Assembly: GCF_000214595.1 (NCBI RefSeq)
Contig: NZ_AFIG01000001.1
Location: forward strand, 1,282,382-1,346,381
From: Methylophaga thalassica MP
GTDB lineage: Bacteria; Pseudomonadota; Gammaproteobacteria; Nitrosococcales; Methylophagaceae
Length of the DNA: 64,000 bases
Reading direction: 5' to 3'
The notes under the pieces are model-generated. The model was not told the DNA's origin and made no database searches. It was given only the letters and a program-made list of their open reading frames with translations. This document shows, in pieces, positions 31,369 to 42,115 of this stretch. The stretch's first letter is position 1, and every line of letters begins with the position of its first letter. A program made the translations under genes and the position numbers.

Positions 31369-31959
31369 ATGCAGACATTAATACTGGGCTCCAGCTCACC
31401 GTTCAGAGCTGAAGTTTTAAAAAAGCTGGGGATAGACTTTATACAACACGCACCCGATATAGATGAATCTGTACTTGAAGGGGAAACAGCCCCATCACTG
31501 GTTGAACGCTTAGCAAAGGAAAAAGCCTTAGCCATTGCTAAAGACTACCCTGAAGCACTCATTATTGGTTCTGACCAGGTTGCAGTGATAGATGGCAAAA
31601 TCTTAGGTAAACCCGGCAATCATGAAACGGCTGTAAAACAGCTTTTATCTGCTTCAGGTAAGGCTGTCACCTTCTATACAGGCTTAGCCTTGTATAACGC
31701 TCAAAGCCTAACGATGCATCACTTAGTAGAACCTTTTACTGTTCATTTCAGATCACTGTCTGAAAAGCAGATTCACTTTTATCTGGAACAAGAAAAGCCC
31801 TATCAGTGTGCTGGCAGTTTTAAATCCGAAGGCTTAGGCATTGCTTTATTTACTAAATTAGAGGGTGATGACCCAAATAGTCTGATTGGTTTGCCTCTGA
31901 TAAAACTCATTGAGTTGTTGAACAAGGAAGGCGTTGATGTTCTTCAACTCAATGAGTAA
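31369..31959 (+). CDS. Maf-family nucleotide pyrophosphatase (YceF type)
   Basis: A 196-residue Maf protein. It begins TLILGSSSPFRAEVLKKLG, has the metal-binding GSDQVAVI and the KAVTFYTGLALY segment, which fit the YceF subgroup (7-methyl-GTP pyrophosphatase) that removes modified nucleotides. ATG 31369 is chosen over an in-frame TTG at 31357. Paralogue assignment (YceF versus YhdE) is tentative. It converges with a small exported-protein gene. Confidence 0.88.
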   Translation: MQTLILGSSSPFRAEVLKKLGIDFIQHAPDIDESVLEGETAPSLVERLAKEKALAIAKDYPEALIIGSDQVAVIDGKILGKPGNHETAVKQLLSASGKAVTFYTGLALYNAQSLTMHHLVEPFTVHFRSLSEKQIHFYLEQEKPYQCAGSFKSEGLGIALFTKLEGDDPNSLIGLPLIKLIELLNKEGVDVLQLNE

Positions 31960-31964
31960 AACAT

Positions 31965-32375
31965 TTATTCGTTTGCTGATTGCTCTTTCAGTTTTTCGGC
32001 ATTAGCCATAGCAGCAGCTTGTGCTGCGTAATTGTTCATTGTTTTTGTCATAAGCTGACGAGCGGCTTTTGAACGCATTGACTTAGCCATACCTTCAACT
32101 AAACTGCTTTCAACGCCGTTGGACGTTAAATGCGTTTTCAGTTCATCAAGGTGGTTTTCACAACTTTGCATAACTGCTTCAGCGGCTTTTTGTGGGTTTT
32201 CAGCTGTATGATTCGAATGCAAGTGTCCTTGCATCATGCATTTATTGTAGTCTGTGAGGATAGAGTACATTTTCGTTTGTGCTGCTTCTGGCATATCAGC
32301 AGGTGTGACATACTCTTGAGCGATAACAGCTGAAGATGCACTTAATAAAAGTGCCGATATTAAAAATTTTTTCAT
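31965..32375 (-). CDS. Small exported protein of unknown function
   Basis: A 136-residue protein with a clear signal peptide (MKKFLISALLLSASSAVIAQ) and a helical mature region with two cysteines (near residues 47 and 71) and several Ala/Gln/Met-rich helices. I recognise no family. The overall pattern resembles the small two-cysteine exported protein at 4597-4902, but I see no strong sequence identity between them. It is convergent with maf and divergent from amgK. Confidence 0.65.
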   Translation of the reverse strand: MKKFLISALLLSASSAVIAQEYVTPADMPEAAQTKMYSILTDYNKCMMQGHLHSNHTAENPQKAAEAVMQSCENHLDELKTHLTSNGVESSLVEGMAKSMRSKAARQLMTKTMNNYAAQAAAMANAEKLKEQSANE

Positions 32376-32564
32376 TGCGACTCCATTGTAGCTAAAGCAT
32401 TATTTAACACCCATCAGATTGACTGATGAGTTAGGAAATAATTCCCGATAATACGCCAGATATAAATAATATTCACACCACTCTTTTCATAGAGTCACAA
32501 TGATTTCATCACAAACTAAATTTATAAATAAAGAACAAAGACTTAGATTTTGAGTAAAAATTAC

Positions 32565-33557
32565 ATGAAAAACGCGATCAACGATGCCAGACTCAATCAA
32601 CTGACTACCTGGGTAGAAAAACTATTTCCTGATGATCATTTAAATATCACGGTAGCATCCAGTGATGCTAGTTTCAGAAGATATTTCCGCTTGAAACAAA
32701 ATGAGAGCTCCTACATCGTGATGGATGCACCGCCTGAGCATGAAGATATAAGCAGCTTTATCAAAATTGATGAGTTTCTTGCACAATATGATGTCGCAGT
32801 GCCACATATCTATGCCAAAGATGAAGATAATGGCTATTTACTGCTCAGTGATTTTGGCGATACTTCCTTTTTAAAGTCATTAACATCTGCCAATGCCGAT
32901 AATCTCTATCGGAAAGCCATTGATGAGTTAATTTCTATGCAAAAAACTCATCCGGCAAACACATCATTAGCTGATTATGATGAGACAAAACTACGGGATG
33001 AAATGTCACTATTCCCTGATTGGTTTCTGAGTCGACATTTAGACTTAAAAGTCCCGAAAATACTCACCGCTGTCTATGATTTTCTTATTGATGAAATACA
33101 ACAGCAACCTAGCTGCTTTGTTCATCGTGATTACCACAGCCGAAACCTAATGGTCTGTGCCGACAATACCCTCGGTATTATCGATTTTCAGGATGCGGTG
33201 GTCGGCCCAATTACCTATGATTTGGTGTCATTATTGAAAGATTGTTACATTCAGTGGCCAGCTGAACAGCAGCAGAACTGGCTAAACTACTACAAAGAAC
33301 AAGCAATAAATAACAAACTGATTACACAATCCCAAGGTAAGGATCTACAGCGTTGGTTTGATTTGACCGGATTGCAGAGACACCTTAAAGTGCTTGGCAT
33401 CTTTTGCCGCCTCAACTATCGTGATGGTAAAGCTAATTACCTTAATGACTTACCTCTTACGCTTCACTATGTACTGGAAGTCTGCGAGCGATACAAAGAA
33501 CTTGAGGCTTTATATGAGTTTCTTACCTTTACCCCCGAAATTATGGCAATAAAATGA
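32565..33557 (+). CDS. amgK: N-acetylmuramate/N-acetylglucosamine anomeric kinase AmgK
   Basis: An aminoglycoside-phosphotransferase-fold sugar kinase of 330 aa. The catalytic loop HRDYHSRNLMV and the metal motif IIDFQDAVVGP are intact. It overlaps murU by an ATGA junction. AmgK phosphorylates MurNAc at C1 in the cell-wall recycling pathway known from Pseudomonas, which bypasses de novo UDP-MurNAc synthesis and lowers fosfomycin susceptibility. The pairing with murU, rather than the domain itself, gives the specific call. ATG 32565 is chosen; a TTG at 32550 is an alternative, and neither has a strong ribosome site. Confidence 0.87.
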   Translation: MKNAINDARLNQLTTWVEKLFPDDHLNITVASSDASFRRYFRLKQNESSYIVMDAPPEHEDISSFIKIDEFLAQYDVAVPHIYAKDEDNGYLLLSDFGDTSFLKSLTSANADNLYRKAIDELISMQKTHPANTSLADYDETKLRDEMSLFPDWFLSRHLDLKVPKILTAVYDFLIDEIQQQPSCFVHRDYHSRNLMVCADNTLGIIDFQDAVVGPITYDLVSLLKDCYIQWPAEQQQNWLNYYKEQAINNKLITQSQGKDLQRWFDLTGLQRHLKVLGIFCRLNYRDGKANYLNDLPLTLHYVLEVCERYKELEALYEFLTFTPEIMAIK

Positions 33558-34225
33558 AAGCAATGATTTTAGCTGCAGGCCGAGGTGAACGCTTGCGACC
33601 TTTAACAGATCACACTCCCAAACCGCTTGTATATGCTGGAAATAAGCGTCTGATTGAATACCTCATTGATAATTTAGTATCTGCAGGTATTCAGGAAATC
33701 GTGATTAATTATGCTCACCTGGGTGAACAGTTTCCTGCTGTTCTTGGCAATGGTGAGAATTACGGTTGTCGCATCGTTTATTCACCCGAAACCGCTGGCA
33801 GCTTGGAAACAGCTGGCGGTATAACTCAAGCATTAAGTCTGCTGGGAGACGAACCATTCATTGTGGTCAATGGCGATATCTGGACGGACTTTGACTTTTC
33901 TGCGCTAATAAGACATGCGCTAGCAGCTGATACTGACTGTCATCTAATTATGGTAAACAATCCTGATCATAATGCTGATGGCGACTTTGCAATCCAAGCG
34001 GATAATTTAGTCAGCCTTGATGGCAAGAGTAAATTTACTTTTAGTGGTATTGGCCTCTACCATCCTCGACTTTTCCAACATCTGAAAGTCGAACGCAAAG
34101 CGCTTAGGCCATTGTTTGAAAAAGCGATAAAAAATAAACGGATGACCGCAGAGTTATACGATGGCCGCTGGTCTGATATAGGTACGCTAGAGCGTCTGGA
34201 AGCATTAAAGCAAGAGCTAAATTAA
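33554..34225 (+). CDS. murU: N-acetylmuramate alpha-1-phosphate uridylyltransferase MurU
   Basis: A 223-residue sugar-1-phosphate nucleotidyltransferase. The N-terminal AAGRGERLRPLT binds the nucleotide and the TPKPL lysine follows. ETAGGITQAL and VVNGDIWTD form the sugar and metal sites, and it lacks the C-terminal hexapeptide domain of GlmU. It converts MurNAc-1-P to UDP-MurNAc, the step after AmgK. The first codons overlap the amgK stop. The stop codon falls in the loop of a hairpin shared with the convergent argF. Confidence 0.88.
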   Translation: MKAMILAAGRGERLRPLTDHTPKPLVYAGNKRLIEYLIDNLVSAGIQEIVINYAHLGEQFPAVLGNGENYGCRIVYSPETAGSLETAGGITQALSLLGDEPFIVVNGDIWTDFDFSALIRHALAADTDCHLIMVNNPDHNADGDFAIQADNLVSLDGKSKFTFSGIGLYHPRLFQHLKVERKALRPLFEKAIKNKRMTAELYDGRWSDIGTLERLEALKQELN

Positions 34226-34238
34226 CTAAGCTCTTGCT
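34209..34238. terminator. Hairpin between convergent murU and argF
   Basis: A perfect 10-bp stem (AGCAAGAGCT / AGCTCTTGCT) with a 10-nt loop begins inside the end of murU and ends 9 nt before the argF stop. Neither side has a strong T-run; the leftward side has TTTAAT. Confidence 0.55.
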
Positions 34239-34246
34239 GTAATTGC

Positions 34247-35143
34247 TTATGCACATAAAAATTCTAATAAAGCCTTTTGTGCATGTAATCGATTTTCAGC
34301 TTCATCCCATACAACACTTTGTTCACCATCAATGACATCGGCAGTGACTTCTTCACCACGATGTGCGGGTAAACAGTGCATAAACAAAGCATCTTTTGCT
34401 GCCAGTTTCATGATGTCACTATTGACCTGAAACTCAGCAAAAGCTTCTTCACGTTTACGTTGTTCTTCTTCCTGTCCCATGCTGGCCCAGACATCAGTTA
34501 CAACAAGATCCGCATCTTTTGCCGCCTCTGCTGGATTATTGAATAACGCAATTGTGGCATCTACCGACGACACAATATCCGCTTTCGGTTCATAACCTAC
34601 CGGCGTGGCTATATGCAGCTCAAAGCCAAATTGTTGCGCAGCATTGATATATGAATGGCACATATTATTGCCATCCCCAATCCAGACCACTTTCTTACCT
34701 TTAATTGAACCACGATGCTCTTGATAAGTCTGCATATCGGCTAATAACTGACATGGATGAAAATCGTCGGTCAGAGCATTGATTACCGGGACAGAAGAGT
34801 ATTTTGCAAATGTTTCAATCTTGGCATGTTCAAAGGTACGGATCATTACCGCATCCACCATAGATGAAATTACACGTGCAGAATCCTCTACAGGTTCACC
34901 ACGACCAAGTTGAGTATCATCAGGTGATAAAAATATTGAGCCACCACCAAACTGTATCATGGCTGATTCAAAGGAAACCCGGGTACGTGTAGATGACTTT
35001 TCAAAAATCATCGCCAGGACTTTATTCTTCAAAGGCTGGTAAATTTCACCTTTATGCTGCATTTTTTTGAGCTCAGATGCACGATTAATTAATGCTTCTA
35101 ACTCATTAGCACTCAAGTCTTTTAAAGTTAAAAAATGTCTCAT
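34247..35143 (-). CDS. argF: Ornithine carbamoyltransferase
   Basis: A 298-residue enzyme that makes citrulline from ornithine and carbamoyl phosphate. The carbamoyl-phosphate loop STRTRVSFE, the motif [10 protein letters not shown] and the ornithine-binding [10 protein letters not shown] are all present. It begins 2 nt after argD, so argD-argF form an operon. Confidence 0.96.
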   Translation of the reverse strand: MRHFLTLKDLSANELEALINRASELKKMQHKGEIYQPLKNKVLAMIFEKSSTRTRVSFESAMIQFGGGSIFLSPDDTQLGRGEPVEDSARVISSMVDAVMIRTFEHAKIETFAKYSSVPVINALTDDFHPCQLLADMQTYQEHRGSIKGKKVVWIGDGNNMCHSYINAAQQFGFELHIATPVGYEPKADIVSSVDATIALFNNPAEAAKDADLVVTDVWASMGQEEEQRKREEAFAEFQVNSDIMKLAAKDALFMHCLPAHRGEEVTADVIDGEQSVVWDEAENRLHAQKALLEFLCA

Positions 35144-35145
35144 GT

Positions 35146-36345
35146 TTAGGCTACACTCTCAACCTGTTGCGAAGACAAAAACTCGAGTACGAGTTTACTC
35201 ACCTTATCTACGATCATTTGGGACTCCTCAACATTGAGGATTAACGGTGGTAATAAGCGAATAACAGATTCTGCTGTGACATTAATCAACAGACCTTCTG
35301 CTAGTGCTTTTTTAACCAACTCAGCACAAGGCATTGATAACTCGATACCAAACATCATCCCATGTGCACGCACATCTTTCACGCCAGCTTTGCCAAGCAG
35401 TCTTTGCTGAAAACCTTCCAGCATTTGTTTTCCAAGCACGTTGACGTGTCCCAATATGCCATCTTCTTCGATCGTGTTTAATACGCTTAATGCTGCACTA
35501 CAGGCTAACGGATTGCCACCAAATGTCGAACCATGATTACCTGCTTGTAAAATACCAACAGCATTACCAGCAACAAGACAAGCGCCAATTGGCATACCAT
35601 TACCCAGCCCTTTCGCCAAGGTCATCACATCAGGTACGAGCTCTGCATTATGTTGATAAGCAAACCATTTACCCGTTCTGGCAATACCTGTCTGCACTTC
35701 ATCCAGCATCATCAGTAATTTGCGTTGTGTACAGATGGCACGAACACCCGCTAAATATTCACTGTCAGGTATTTTAATTCCGCCTTCACCTTGTACAGGT
35801 TCAAGTAACACTGCCACGGCTTCAGGCCAGTGACCAATCGCCATGCGTAAAGCATCAAGATCATTGTATGGAACACGGACAAAGCCAGGCACTAAAGGAT
35901 CAAATCCTACCTGCACCTTAGCATTACCTGTGGCAGTCAACGTCGCCATTGTACGACCATGGAAACTGCCATCCATTACAATCACTACAGGCTTATCTAT
36001 GCCTTTACTGTGGCCATATTTGCGAGCAATCTTAATTGCAGCTTCATTGGCTTCTGCACCTGAATTACAAAAAAACACCTGATCCATTCCAGACAAGGCC
36101 GTTAGCTTATCAGCCAGTTTTTCTTGCAAAGCAATATGGTACATATTGGAAGTATGTACTAATGTTTCCGCCTGGTGCTGAATAGCTCGCGTCACGGCAG
36201 GATGGCAATGCCCCAAATTACATACAGCAATACCGCTTAACGCATCAAGATAGCGTTTTCCATCTGTATCAGTTAACCAAGCGCCTTTACCTTCACTAAA
36301 AGTGACGTCTAGACGTCCGTATGTGGGCATGACCGATTCTGTCAT
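35146..36345 (-). CDS. argD: Acetylornithine aminotransferase (ArgD)
   Basis: A PLP class III aminotransferase of 399 aa. The PLP lysine is in [14 protein letters not shown], the cofactor Asp is in [13 protein letters not shown], and the N-terminus has [18 protein letters not shown] 36345 ([14 protein letters not shown]) has AAGGAG 8 nt upstream; an in-frame extension to 36372 has no such site. It makes N-acetylornithine for the arginine pathway, and possibly succinyl-diaminopimelate for lysine, as ArgD does in E. coli. Confidence 0.95.
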   Translation of the reverse strand: MTESVMPTYGRLDVTFSEGKGAWLTDTDGKRYLDALSGIAVCNLGHCHPAVTRAIQHQAETLVHTSNMYHIALQEKLADKLTALSGMDQVFFCNSGAEANEAAIKIARKYGHSKGIDKPVVIVMDGSFHGRTMATLTATGNAKVQVGFDPLVPGFVRVPYNDLDALRMAIGHWPEAVAVLLEPVQGEGGIKIPDSEYLAGVRAICTQRKLLMMLDEVQTGIARTGKWFAYQHNAELVPDVMTLAKGLGNGMPIGACLVAGNAVGILQAGNHGSTFGGNPLACSAALSVLNTIEEDGILGHVNVLGKQMLEGFQQRLLGKAGVKDVRAHGMMFGIELSMPCAELVKKALAEGLLINVTAESVIRLLPPLILNVEESQMIVDKVSKLVLEFLSSQQVESVA

Positions 36346-36401
36346 GGCTTGTACTCCTTGCCCTGACGGCATTAAAAAAACGGCTTTTTAAAGCCAATAA
36401 A

Positions 36402-36435
36402 CGAAAAATGGCAGTTTCAAATGAAACTGCCATTT
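36402..36435 (-). terminator. Rho-independent terminator after sodB
   Basis: A perfect 13-bp stem (AAATGGCAGTTTC / GAAACTGCCATTT) with a 4-nt loop, followed on the leftward strand by TTTTTCG. It separates sodB from argD. Confidence 0.88.
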
Positions 36436-36500
36436 ATCAAAAATCGTGTATTTTATAATGTTATAAAGTAATAAACAAATTTACTCTACAACACGATTAA

Positions 36501-37082
36501 CTAGCCAGCAAAGTTTGCTGATACGAAGTCCCAGTTAACCAAGCCCCAGAAAGCTTCCAGATATTTAGGGCGTGCATTACGGAAGTCAATGTAATAAGCA
36601 TGTTCCCAAACGTCAACAGTCAATAAAGGTTTTTGACCATCTGTCAGCGGGCAGCCAGCATTACTTGTGTTAACGATAGCAATACTGCCATCAGCATTTT
36701 TGACTAACCAAGTCCAGCCTGAACCAAAGTTTGTCGCCGCTGATTTGCTGAATGCTTCTTTAAATTCATCAAAAGAACCAAATGTGCTGTCGATAGCAGC
36801 AGCTAAATCGCCTTCTGGAGCACCTTTTGCATTTGGTGTCATGCAGTTCCAGTAGAAAGTATGGTTCCAAACTTGCGCGGCATTATTAAAGATACCACCA
36901 GAAGCTTTAGTGATGATTTCTTCTAATGACTTACCTTCAAATTCAGTACCCGGTACCAAGTTATTCAAGTTAGTCACATAAGTTTGGTGATGTTTACCAT
37001 AATGATATTCAAGCGTTTCTGCTGAAATTGTTGGTTCTAATGCATCCTTAGCATAGGGAAGTGGTGGCAATTCATAAGCCAT
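36501..37082 (-). CDS. sodB: Superoxide dismutase [Fe]
   Basis: A 193-residue Fe/Mn-type SOD. The ligands are visible in [13 protein letters not shown] (His), NHTFYW (His) and VDVWEHAYY (Asp and His). The [14 protein letters not shown] segment and short length fit the iron form rather than the manganese form. It has no signal peptide, so it is cytosolic. It is monocistronic, with its own terminator. Confidence 0.94.
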   Translation of the reverse strand: MAYELPPLPYAKDALEPTISAETLEYHYGKHHQTYVTNLNNLVPGTEFEGKSLEEIITKASGGIFNNAAQVWNHTFYWNCMTPNAKGAPEGDLAAAIDSTFGSFDEFKEAFSKSAATNFGSGWTWLVKNADGSIAIVNTSNAGCPLTDGQKPLLTVDVWEHAYYIDFRNARPKYLEAFWGLVNWDFVSANFAG

Positions 37083-37180
37083 GTTTTTATCTCCTAATAT
37101 GTGAAAAATAACCGAGTAATTGAGTCAATTATTCTAAAAGAGCACTCAGATGATATCAAGTGCCGTGGCCTTCAGTTTAC

Positions 37181-37651
37181 TTATATATCACCGAAAATCG
37201 ATAACATAGATAAATCCAAACCCATCAATATTGCATTCTCTCTACCATTTTCTGCCGGGTAATAAGCTCTGCGGACTGACATTTCATTAAAACCTAGCTG
37301 TTCATAGAGATTTTGTGCTTTCTTGTTTGACTCTCTAACTTCTAAAACCACAATCGAAGCCGATCGGGCTTTGGAAAAATCAATGATATGCTCAAGTATA
37401 AATCGACCATATCCTTGTCGTTGCATATCTGGTCTGACACAAAGGTTAAGCAGATGAGCTTCGTCCAGGACTAACTGCACAATGGCATAACCCAAAATCA
37501 CATCATAAGCATCAGAATAGACCCATGCATAATGTCCGGCATCAAGACTATCGGAAAAGTTCTTGAGCGTCCACGGAAACTGATTTGCTGAGCATTCGAT
37601 ATTATGAACAACCTGCAAGTCCTGATCCGTCATAACTCTTGGGGAGACCAT
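37181..37651 (-). CDS. rimI: Ribosomal protein S18-alanine N-acetyltransferase RimI
   Basis: A GNAT acetyltransferase of 156 aa. The acetyl-CoA-binding motif is VRPDMQRQGYGRFILE, followed by VLEVRESNKKAQNLYEQLGF and RRAYYPAENGRENAILM, which are close to the RimI signature. It acetylates the N-terminus of S18. It follows holD by 12 nt, the same holD-rimI pairing as in E. coli. Confidence 0.92.
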   Translation of the reverse strand: MVSPRVMTDQDLQVVHNIECSANQFPWTLKNFSDSLDAGHYAWVYSDAYDVILGYAIVQLVLDEAHLLNLCVRPDMQRQGYGRFILEHIIDFSKARSASIVVLEVRESNKKAQNLYEQLGFNEMSVRRAYYPAENGRENAILMGLDLSMLSIFGDI

Positions 37652-37663
37652 ATTTTTTATCCG

Positions 37664-38125
37664 TTAATTAAAAGCGGTGCGATAATGTTTTAATCGTTGC
37701 CAGGCAACGGCTTTTAAAGAGGGTTGACTTTGCATGGCTGCTAAAGATGGTAACTGAACGCATTCAATATCATCAGGTAAGCTGTGTTCAGTCTGAGTCA
37801 TAGTAATAATTGTTTTACTATGAAAATTATCTTGGTGCATGAGCCCCAAGTCTGACGACTCAATCATTAGTTGTTGCCTAGTATCTAAGCTGACGGCTTT
37901 AAGAATACTGGATAATAATCGACGTTCAACTGTGTCTAATTGTGTAGTTTCAACAACAATAAGCAGTTCGACATCATCAGGAATTTGCAGAGACTGACTC
38001 TGCAAATTATCTGATGATAGTGACTCATTAGCCTTTATTATTTCAGTATTATTGCTCTGACGTAGTGTCCAGACAGGTATGCCCATTTCAGACAATACTG
38101 AGTATTGATATTGCGTTAATGCCAT
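37664..38125 (-). CDS. holD: DNA polymerase III subunit psi (HolD-like)
   Basis: A poorly conserved 153-residue protein. The call rests on two regions and the position. The N-terminal LSEMGIPVWTLRQSN resembles the chi/clamp-loader-binding start of E. coli psi (LGITQWSLRRP). The C-terminal PSLAAMQSQPSLKAVAWQRL resembles psi's final helix. It sits directly before rimI, as in E. coli. Psi links the clamp loader to chi and SSB. The start shares its A with the leuA stop (TAATG). Confidence 0.8.
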   Translation of the reverse strand: MALTQYQYSVLSEMGIPVWTLRQSNNTEIIKANESLSSDNLQSQSLQIPDDVELLIVVETTQLDTVERRLLSSILKAVSLDTRQQLMIESSDLGLMHQDNFHSKTIITMTQTEHSLPDDIECVQLPSLAAMQSQPSLKAVAWQRLKHYRTAFN

Positions 38126-39657
38126 TAGACTTGAGGATGAGCTCGGTCAACAGGGCTTAATATTTTATTCAATGCATTGAGATAAGCTTTTGCTGAAGCA
38201 ATCACAATATCGGTATCTGCACCCTGACCACTTACAATTCGTCCGCCTTTCTCAAGACGAACACTGACCTCACCTTGCGCATCGGTTCCCGTTGTAATGC
38301 TATTAACCGAATACAGTTGAAGCTCTGTTTGACTCTGTACAATAGACTCTATGGCTTTATATGCCGCATCAACAGGTCCCCCGCCACTCATTTGAGTCTG
38401 TACTTCTCTACCATCGACTGACAATGTCACTGTAGCAAAAGGCGTTTCGCCAGTTTCACTACACACCTTCATTGAGATTAAACTCACACGTTCATCCGCA
38501 GTGGCCACTGTGTCACTCACTAAGGCTTGGATATCTTCATCAAAAACTTCATGTTTTTTATCTGCCAACTCTTTAAAGCGTGTAAATGCGGCATTCAAGT
38601 CAGTTTCAGATGATAATTCAATGCCTAACTCCTGAAGGCGACTTCGGAAGGCATTTCGGCCTGAATGTTTACCAAGCACCATTCTGTTAGTATTCCAGCC
38701 AACATCTTCAGCACGCATAATTTCGTAGGTTTCACGGTTTTTCAGTACACCGTCCTGATGTATACCTGACTCATGAGCAAAGGCATTGGCACCCACAATC
38801 GCCTTATTTGGCTGAACAACAAAACCGGTAATACCAGACACTAACCGTGAGGCAGACAAGATATGTTGGGTATCAATATCGGTATCGCACGGGAACATAT
38901 CCTGGCGTGTTCTTACCGCCATCACAATTTCTTCTAAAGCGGCATTACCAGCGCGTTCACCTAAACCATTGATAGTACATTCAACCTGTCTTGCTCCATT
39001 CATGACCGCCGATAGGGAGTTGGCAACAGCCAGACCCAGATCATTATGGCAATGAACAGAAAATATGGCTTTATCCGCGTTGGGAATACGTTCACGTAAG
39101 GTTGAAATTAATGAACCAAACTGGTGGGGCAAGTTATAACCGACCGTGTCAGGAATGTTCAAAGTCGATGCACCCGCATCGATGACTGCCTCAAGAATTC
39201 GACACAGAAAATCAGTTTCACTCCGACCAGCATCTTCTGGAGAAAACTCGACATCGTCTGTATATTGTCTGGCACGTTTAACTGCACGAACTGCGTTTTC
39301 AATTACCTGATCAGGCTCCATCCGCAGTTTCATTTTCATATGGATAGGTGATGTCGCAATAAAGGTATGGATGCGCGACGCATTAGCTAGTTTAAGTGCT
39401 TCACCTGCTCTGTCGATATCGGCATCTAATGCTCTGGATAGTCCACAAATACGACTATCCTTAACGGCCTTGGCAACGGCTTGAACCGCTTCAAAGTCAC
39501 CGGTGCTGGCAATGGGAAATCCAGCCTCGATAACATCAACCCGCATGCGCTCAAGCGCTTTAGCAATACGGACTTTTTCATCCTTTGTCATCGATGCGCC
39601 CGGGCTCTGCTCACCGTCGCGTAAAGTTGTATCAAAAATTATTAGCTTATCAGTCAT
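38125..39657 (-). CDS. leuA: 2-isopropylmalate synthase
   Basis: A 510-residue enzyme of the first committed step to leucine. The N-terminal TIM barrel has [15 protein letters not shown], the HxH metal site in [15 protein letters not shown], and [14 protein letters not shown]. The C-terminal regulatory domain (about 390-500) binds leucine for feedback inhibition. It lies 37 nt after pssA at the end of the ilvBHC-pssA-leuA cluster. Confidence 0.96.
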   Translation of the reverse strand: MTDKLIIFDTTLRDGEQSPGASMTKDEKVRIAKALERMRVDVIEAGFPIASTGDFEAVQAVAKAVKDSRICGLSRALDADIDRAGEALKLANASRIHTFIATSPIHMKMKLRMEPDQVIENAVRAVKRARQYTDDVEFSPEDAGRSETDFLCRILEAVIDAGASTLNIPDTVGYNLPHQFGSLISTLRERIPNADKAIFSVHCHNDLGLAVANSLSAVMNGARQVECTINGLGERAGNAALEEIVMAVRTRQDMFPCDTDIDTQHILSASRLVSGITGFVVQPNKAIVGANAFAHESGIHQDGVLKNRETYEIMRAEDVGWNTNRMVLGKHSGRNAFRSRLQELGIELSSETDLNAAFTRFKELADKKHEVFDEDIQALVSDTVATADERVSLISMKVCSETGETPFATVTLSVDGREVQTQMSGGGPVDAAYKAIESIVQSQTELQLYSVNSITTGTDAQGEVSVRLEKGGRIVSGQGADTDIVIASAKAYLNALNKILSPVDRAHPQV

Positions 39658-39694
39658 AAATGTGTGAACCAGATTATCAATAGTATTGTTTATT

Positions 39695-40444
39695 TTATTC
39701 TTCTTTTGCTTGAGCGCGTTCTGAACGATGCTGGCGCAGCTTCAACAAAGTAAAAACAGGGCCAGATAAGCCATAAATTAAGAATACGCTAAATAAGATT
39801 GTCGGTGGGTCTATAGCAACCAGTGCAAAAATTAGTACGAGTACCAGCATCACTACAAAAGGTACCCTATTTCTTAAATCAAGCTCTTTGAAGCTATGGT
39901 AACGCATCGAACTGACCATCAGAATAGCTGCACCAAAGGTGATAGGAATGGTGAAAATAGCAATCATATTCTCACTGAAATCATTACTTGTACCGGCCCA
40001 CACCCAACCTGCGATAATTGCCGCAGCAGCGGGGCTTGGCAGGCCCTGAAAATAACGTTTATCTTGCGTTCCTATCTGAGTATTAAATCTAGCCAGTCTT
40101 AATGCACCACAGGCAGCATAGATAAACGCTACCATCCAGCCAAACTTGCCCATCCCATTCAACGACCATTGAAAGATGACTAATGCCGGTGCCATACCGA
40201 ACGACACCATATCCGCTAAACTATCGTACTCCGCGCCAAAAGCACTTTGGGTATTAGTCATACGTGCAATACGGCCATCAAGCCCATCCATGATCATCGC
40301 GATAAAGATAGCGATAGCCGCTGTTTCAAAGTCACCACGAATGCCTGCGACAATGGCGTAAAACCCTGCAAACAGCCCAGCTGTTGTAAATAAATTCGGT
40401 AGTAAATAGATACCGCGATTTTGAGGCTTTTCGCTATTAATCAT
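39695..40444 (-). CDS. pssA: CDP-diacylglycerol--serine O-phosphatidyltransferase
   Basis: A polytopic CDP-alcohol phosphotransferase of 249 aa that makes phosphatidylserine. The signature DG-x2-AR-x8-G-x3-D-x3-D is seen from [15 protein letters not shown] to [13 protein letters not shown]. It is of the integral-membrane (subclass II, Bacillus-like) type, unlike the soluble E. coli PssA. ATG 40444 has AGGAG 9 nt upstream; an in-frame extension to 40522 would cross the upstream terminator. Confidence 0.93.
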   Translation of the reverse strand: MINSEKPQNRGIYLLPNLFTTAGLFAGFYAIVAGIRGDFETAAIAIFIAMIMDGLDGRIARMTNTQSAFGAEYDSLADMVSFGMAPALVIFQWSLNGMGKFGWMVAFIYAACGALRLARFNTQIGTQDKRYFQGLPSPAAAAIIAGWVWAGTSNDFSENMIAIFTIPITFGAAILMVSSMRYHSFKELDLRNRVPFVVMLVLVLIFALVAIDPPTILFSVFLIYGLSGPVFTLLKLRQHRSERAQAKEE

Positions 40445-40501
40445 AAATACAGGCTCCTGTTGATTAGTCGTTACATTATGACAGTTCAGACGCACAAACA
40501 A

Positions 40502-40535
40502 AACGGGGGCGATTGTTTTCACAACCGCCCCCGTT
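40502..40535 (-). terminator. Terminator between ilvC and pssA
   Basis: On the leftward strand, AACGGGGGCGGTTGT pairs with ACAATCGCCCCCGTT (15 bp, one G-U pair) around a GAAA tetraloop, followed by TTGTTTG. The stem is very stable but the T-run is imperfect. It probably makes pssA-leuA expression partly independent of ilvBHC. Confidence 0.8.
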
Positions 40536-40556
40536 GATTTTCAAACTATTAATTGA

Positions 40557-41618
<1,062 letters not shown>

Positions 41619-42113
41619 TTACAGGTGCAAGCTTTTCTCGCCGCGAGCAATACCTGTGACACCTGAACGGACAGTTTCAATAATTTTATGTTCAGCAAGT
41701 GCTTCGATAAATGAATCCAGCTTGCTGACAGCCCCTGTCAATTCAATGGTATACGTTGATGAGGTCACATCAATAATATGTCCCCGAAAAATATCACAAA
41801 GACGTTTAACGTCTTCTCTTTGAGCCATGGTTGCTGCTTTGACTTTAATCAGCATCATTTCACGCTCAATGTGAGGCCCTTCAGTTAAGTCCATTAGTTT
41901 TACAACATCGATCAGTTTGTTTAGTTGTTTCACAATCTGCTCGATGATACGGTCTGTGCCGTTAGTCACAATCGTCATACGTGACAAAGATGGATCTTCT
42001 GTTGGTGCAACAGTGAGTGACTCAATATTGTATGCCCGTGCAGAAAAAAGACCCGCCACACGCGACAAAGCCCCTGCTTCGTTTTCGATCAGGATAGAAA
42101 TAATATGGCGCAT
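41619..42113 (-). CDS. ilvH: Acetolactate synthase small (regulatory) subunit
   Basis: A 164-residue regulatory subunit with an N-terminal ACT domain (ISILIENEAGALSRVAGLFSARAYNIESL) that binds valine, and the C-terminal half seen in IlvH. It activates and confers feedback inhibition on the large subunit encoded 2 nt upstream. Confidence 0.96.
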   Translation of the reverse strand: MRHIISILIENEAGALSRVAGLFSARAYNIESLTVAPTEDPSLSRMTIVTNGTDRIIEQIVKQLNKLIDVVKLMDLTEGPHIEREMMLIKVKAATMAQREDVKRLCDIFRGHIIDVTSSTYTIELTGAVSKLDSFIEALAEHKIIETVRSGVTGIARGEKSLHL

Positions 42114-42115
42114 GG

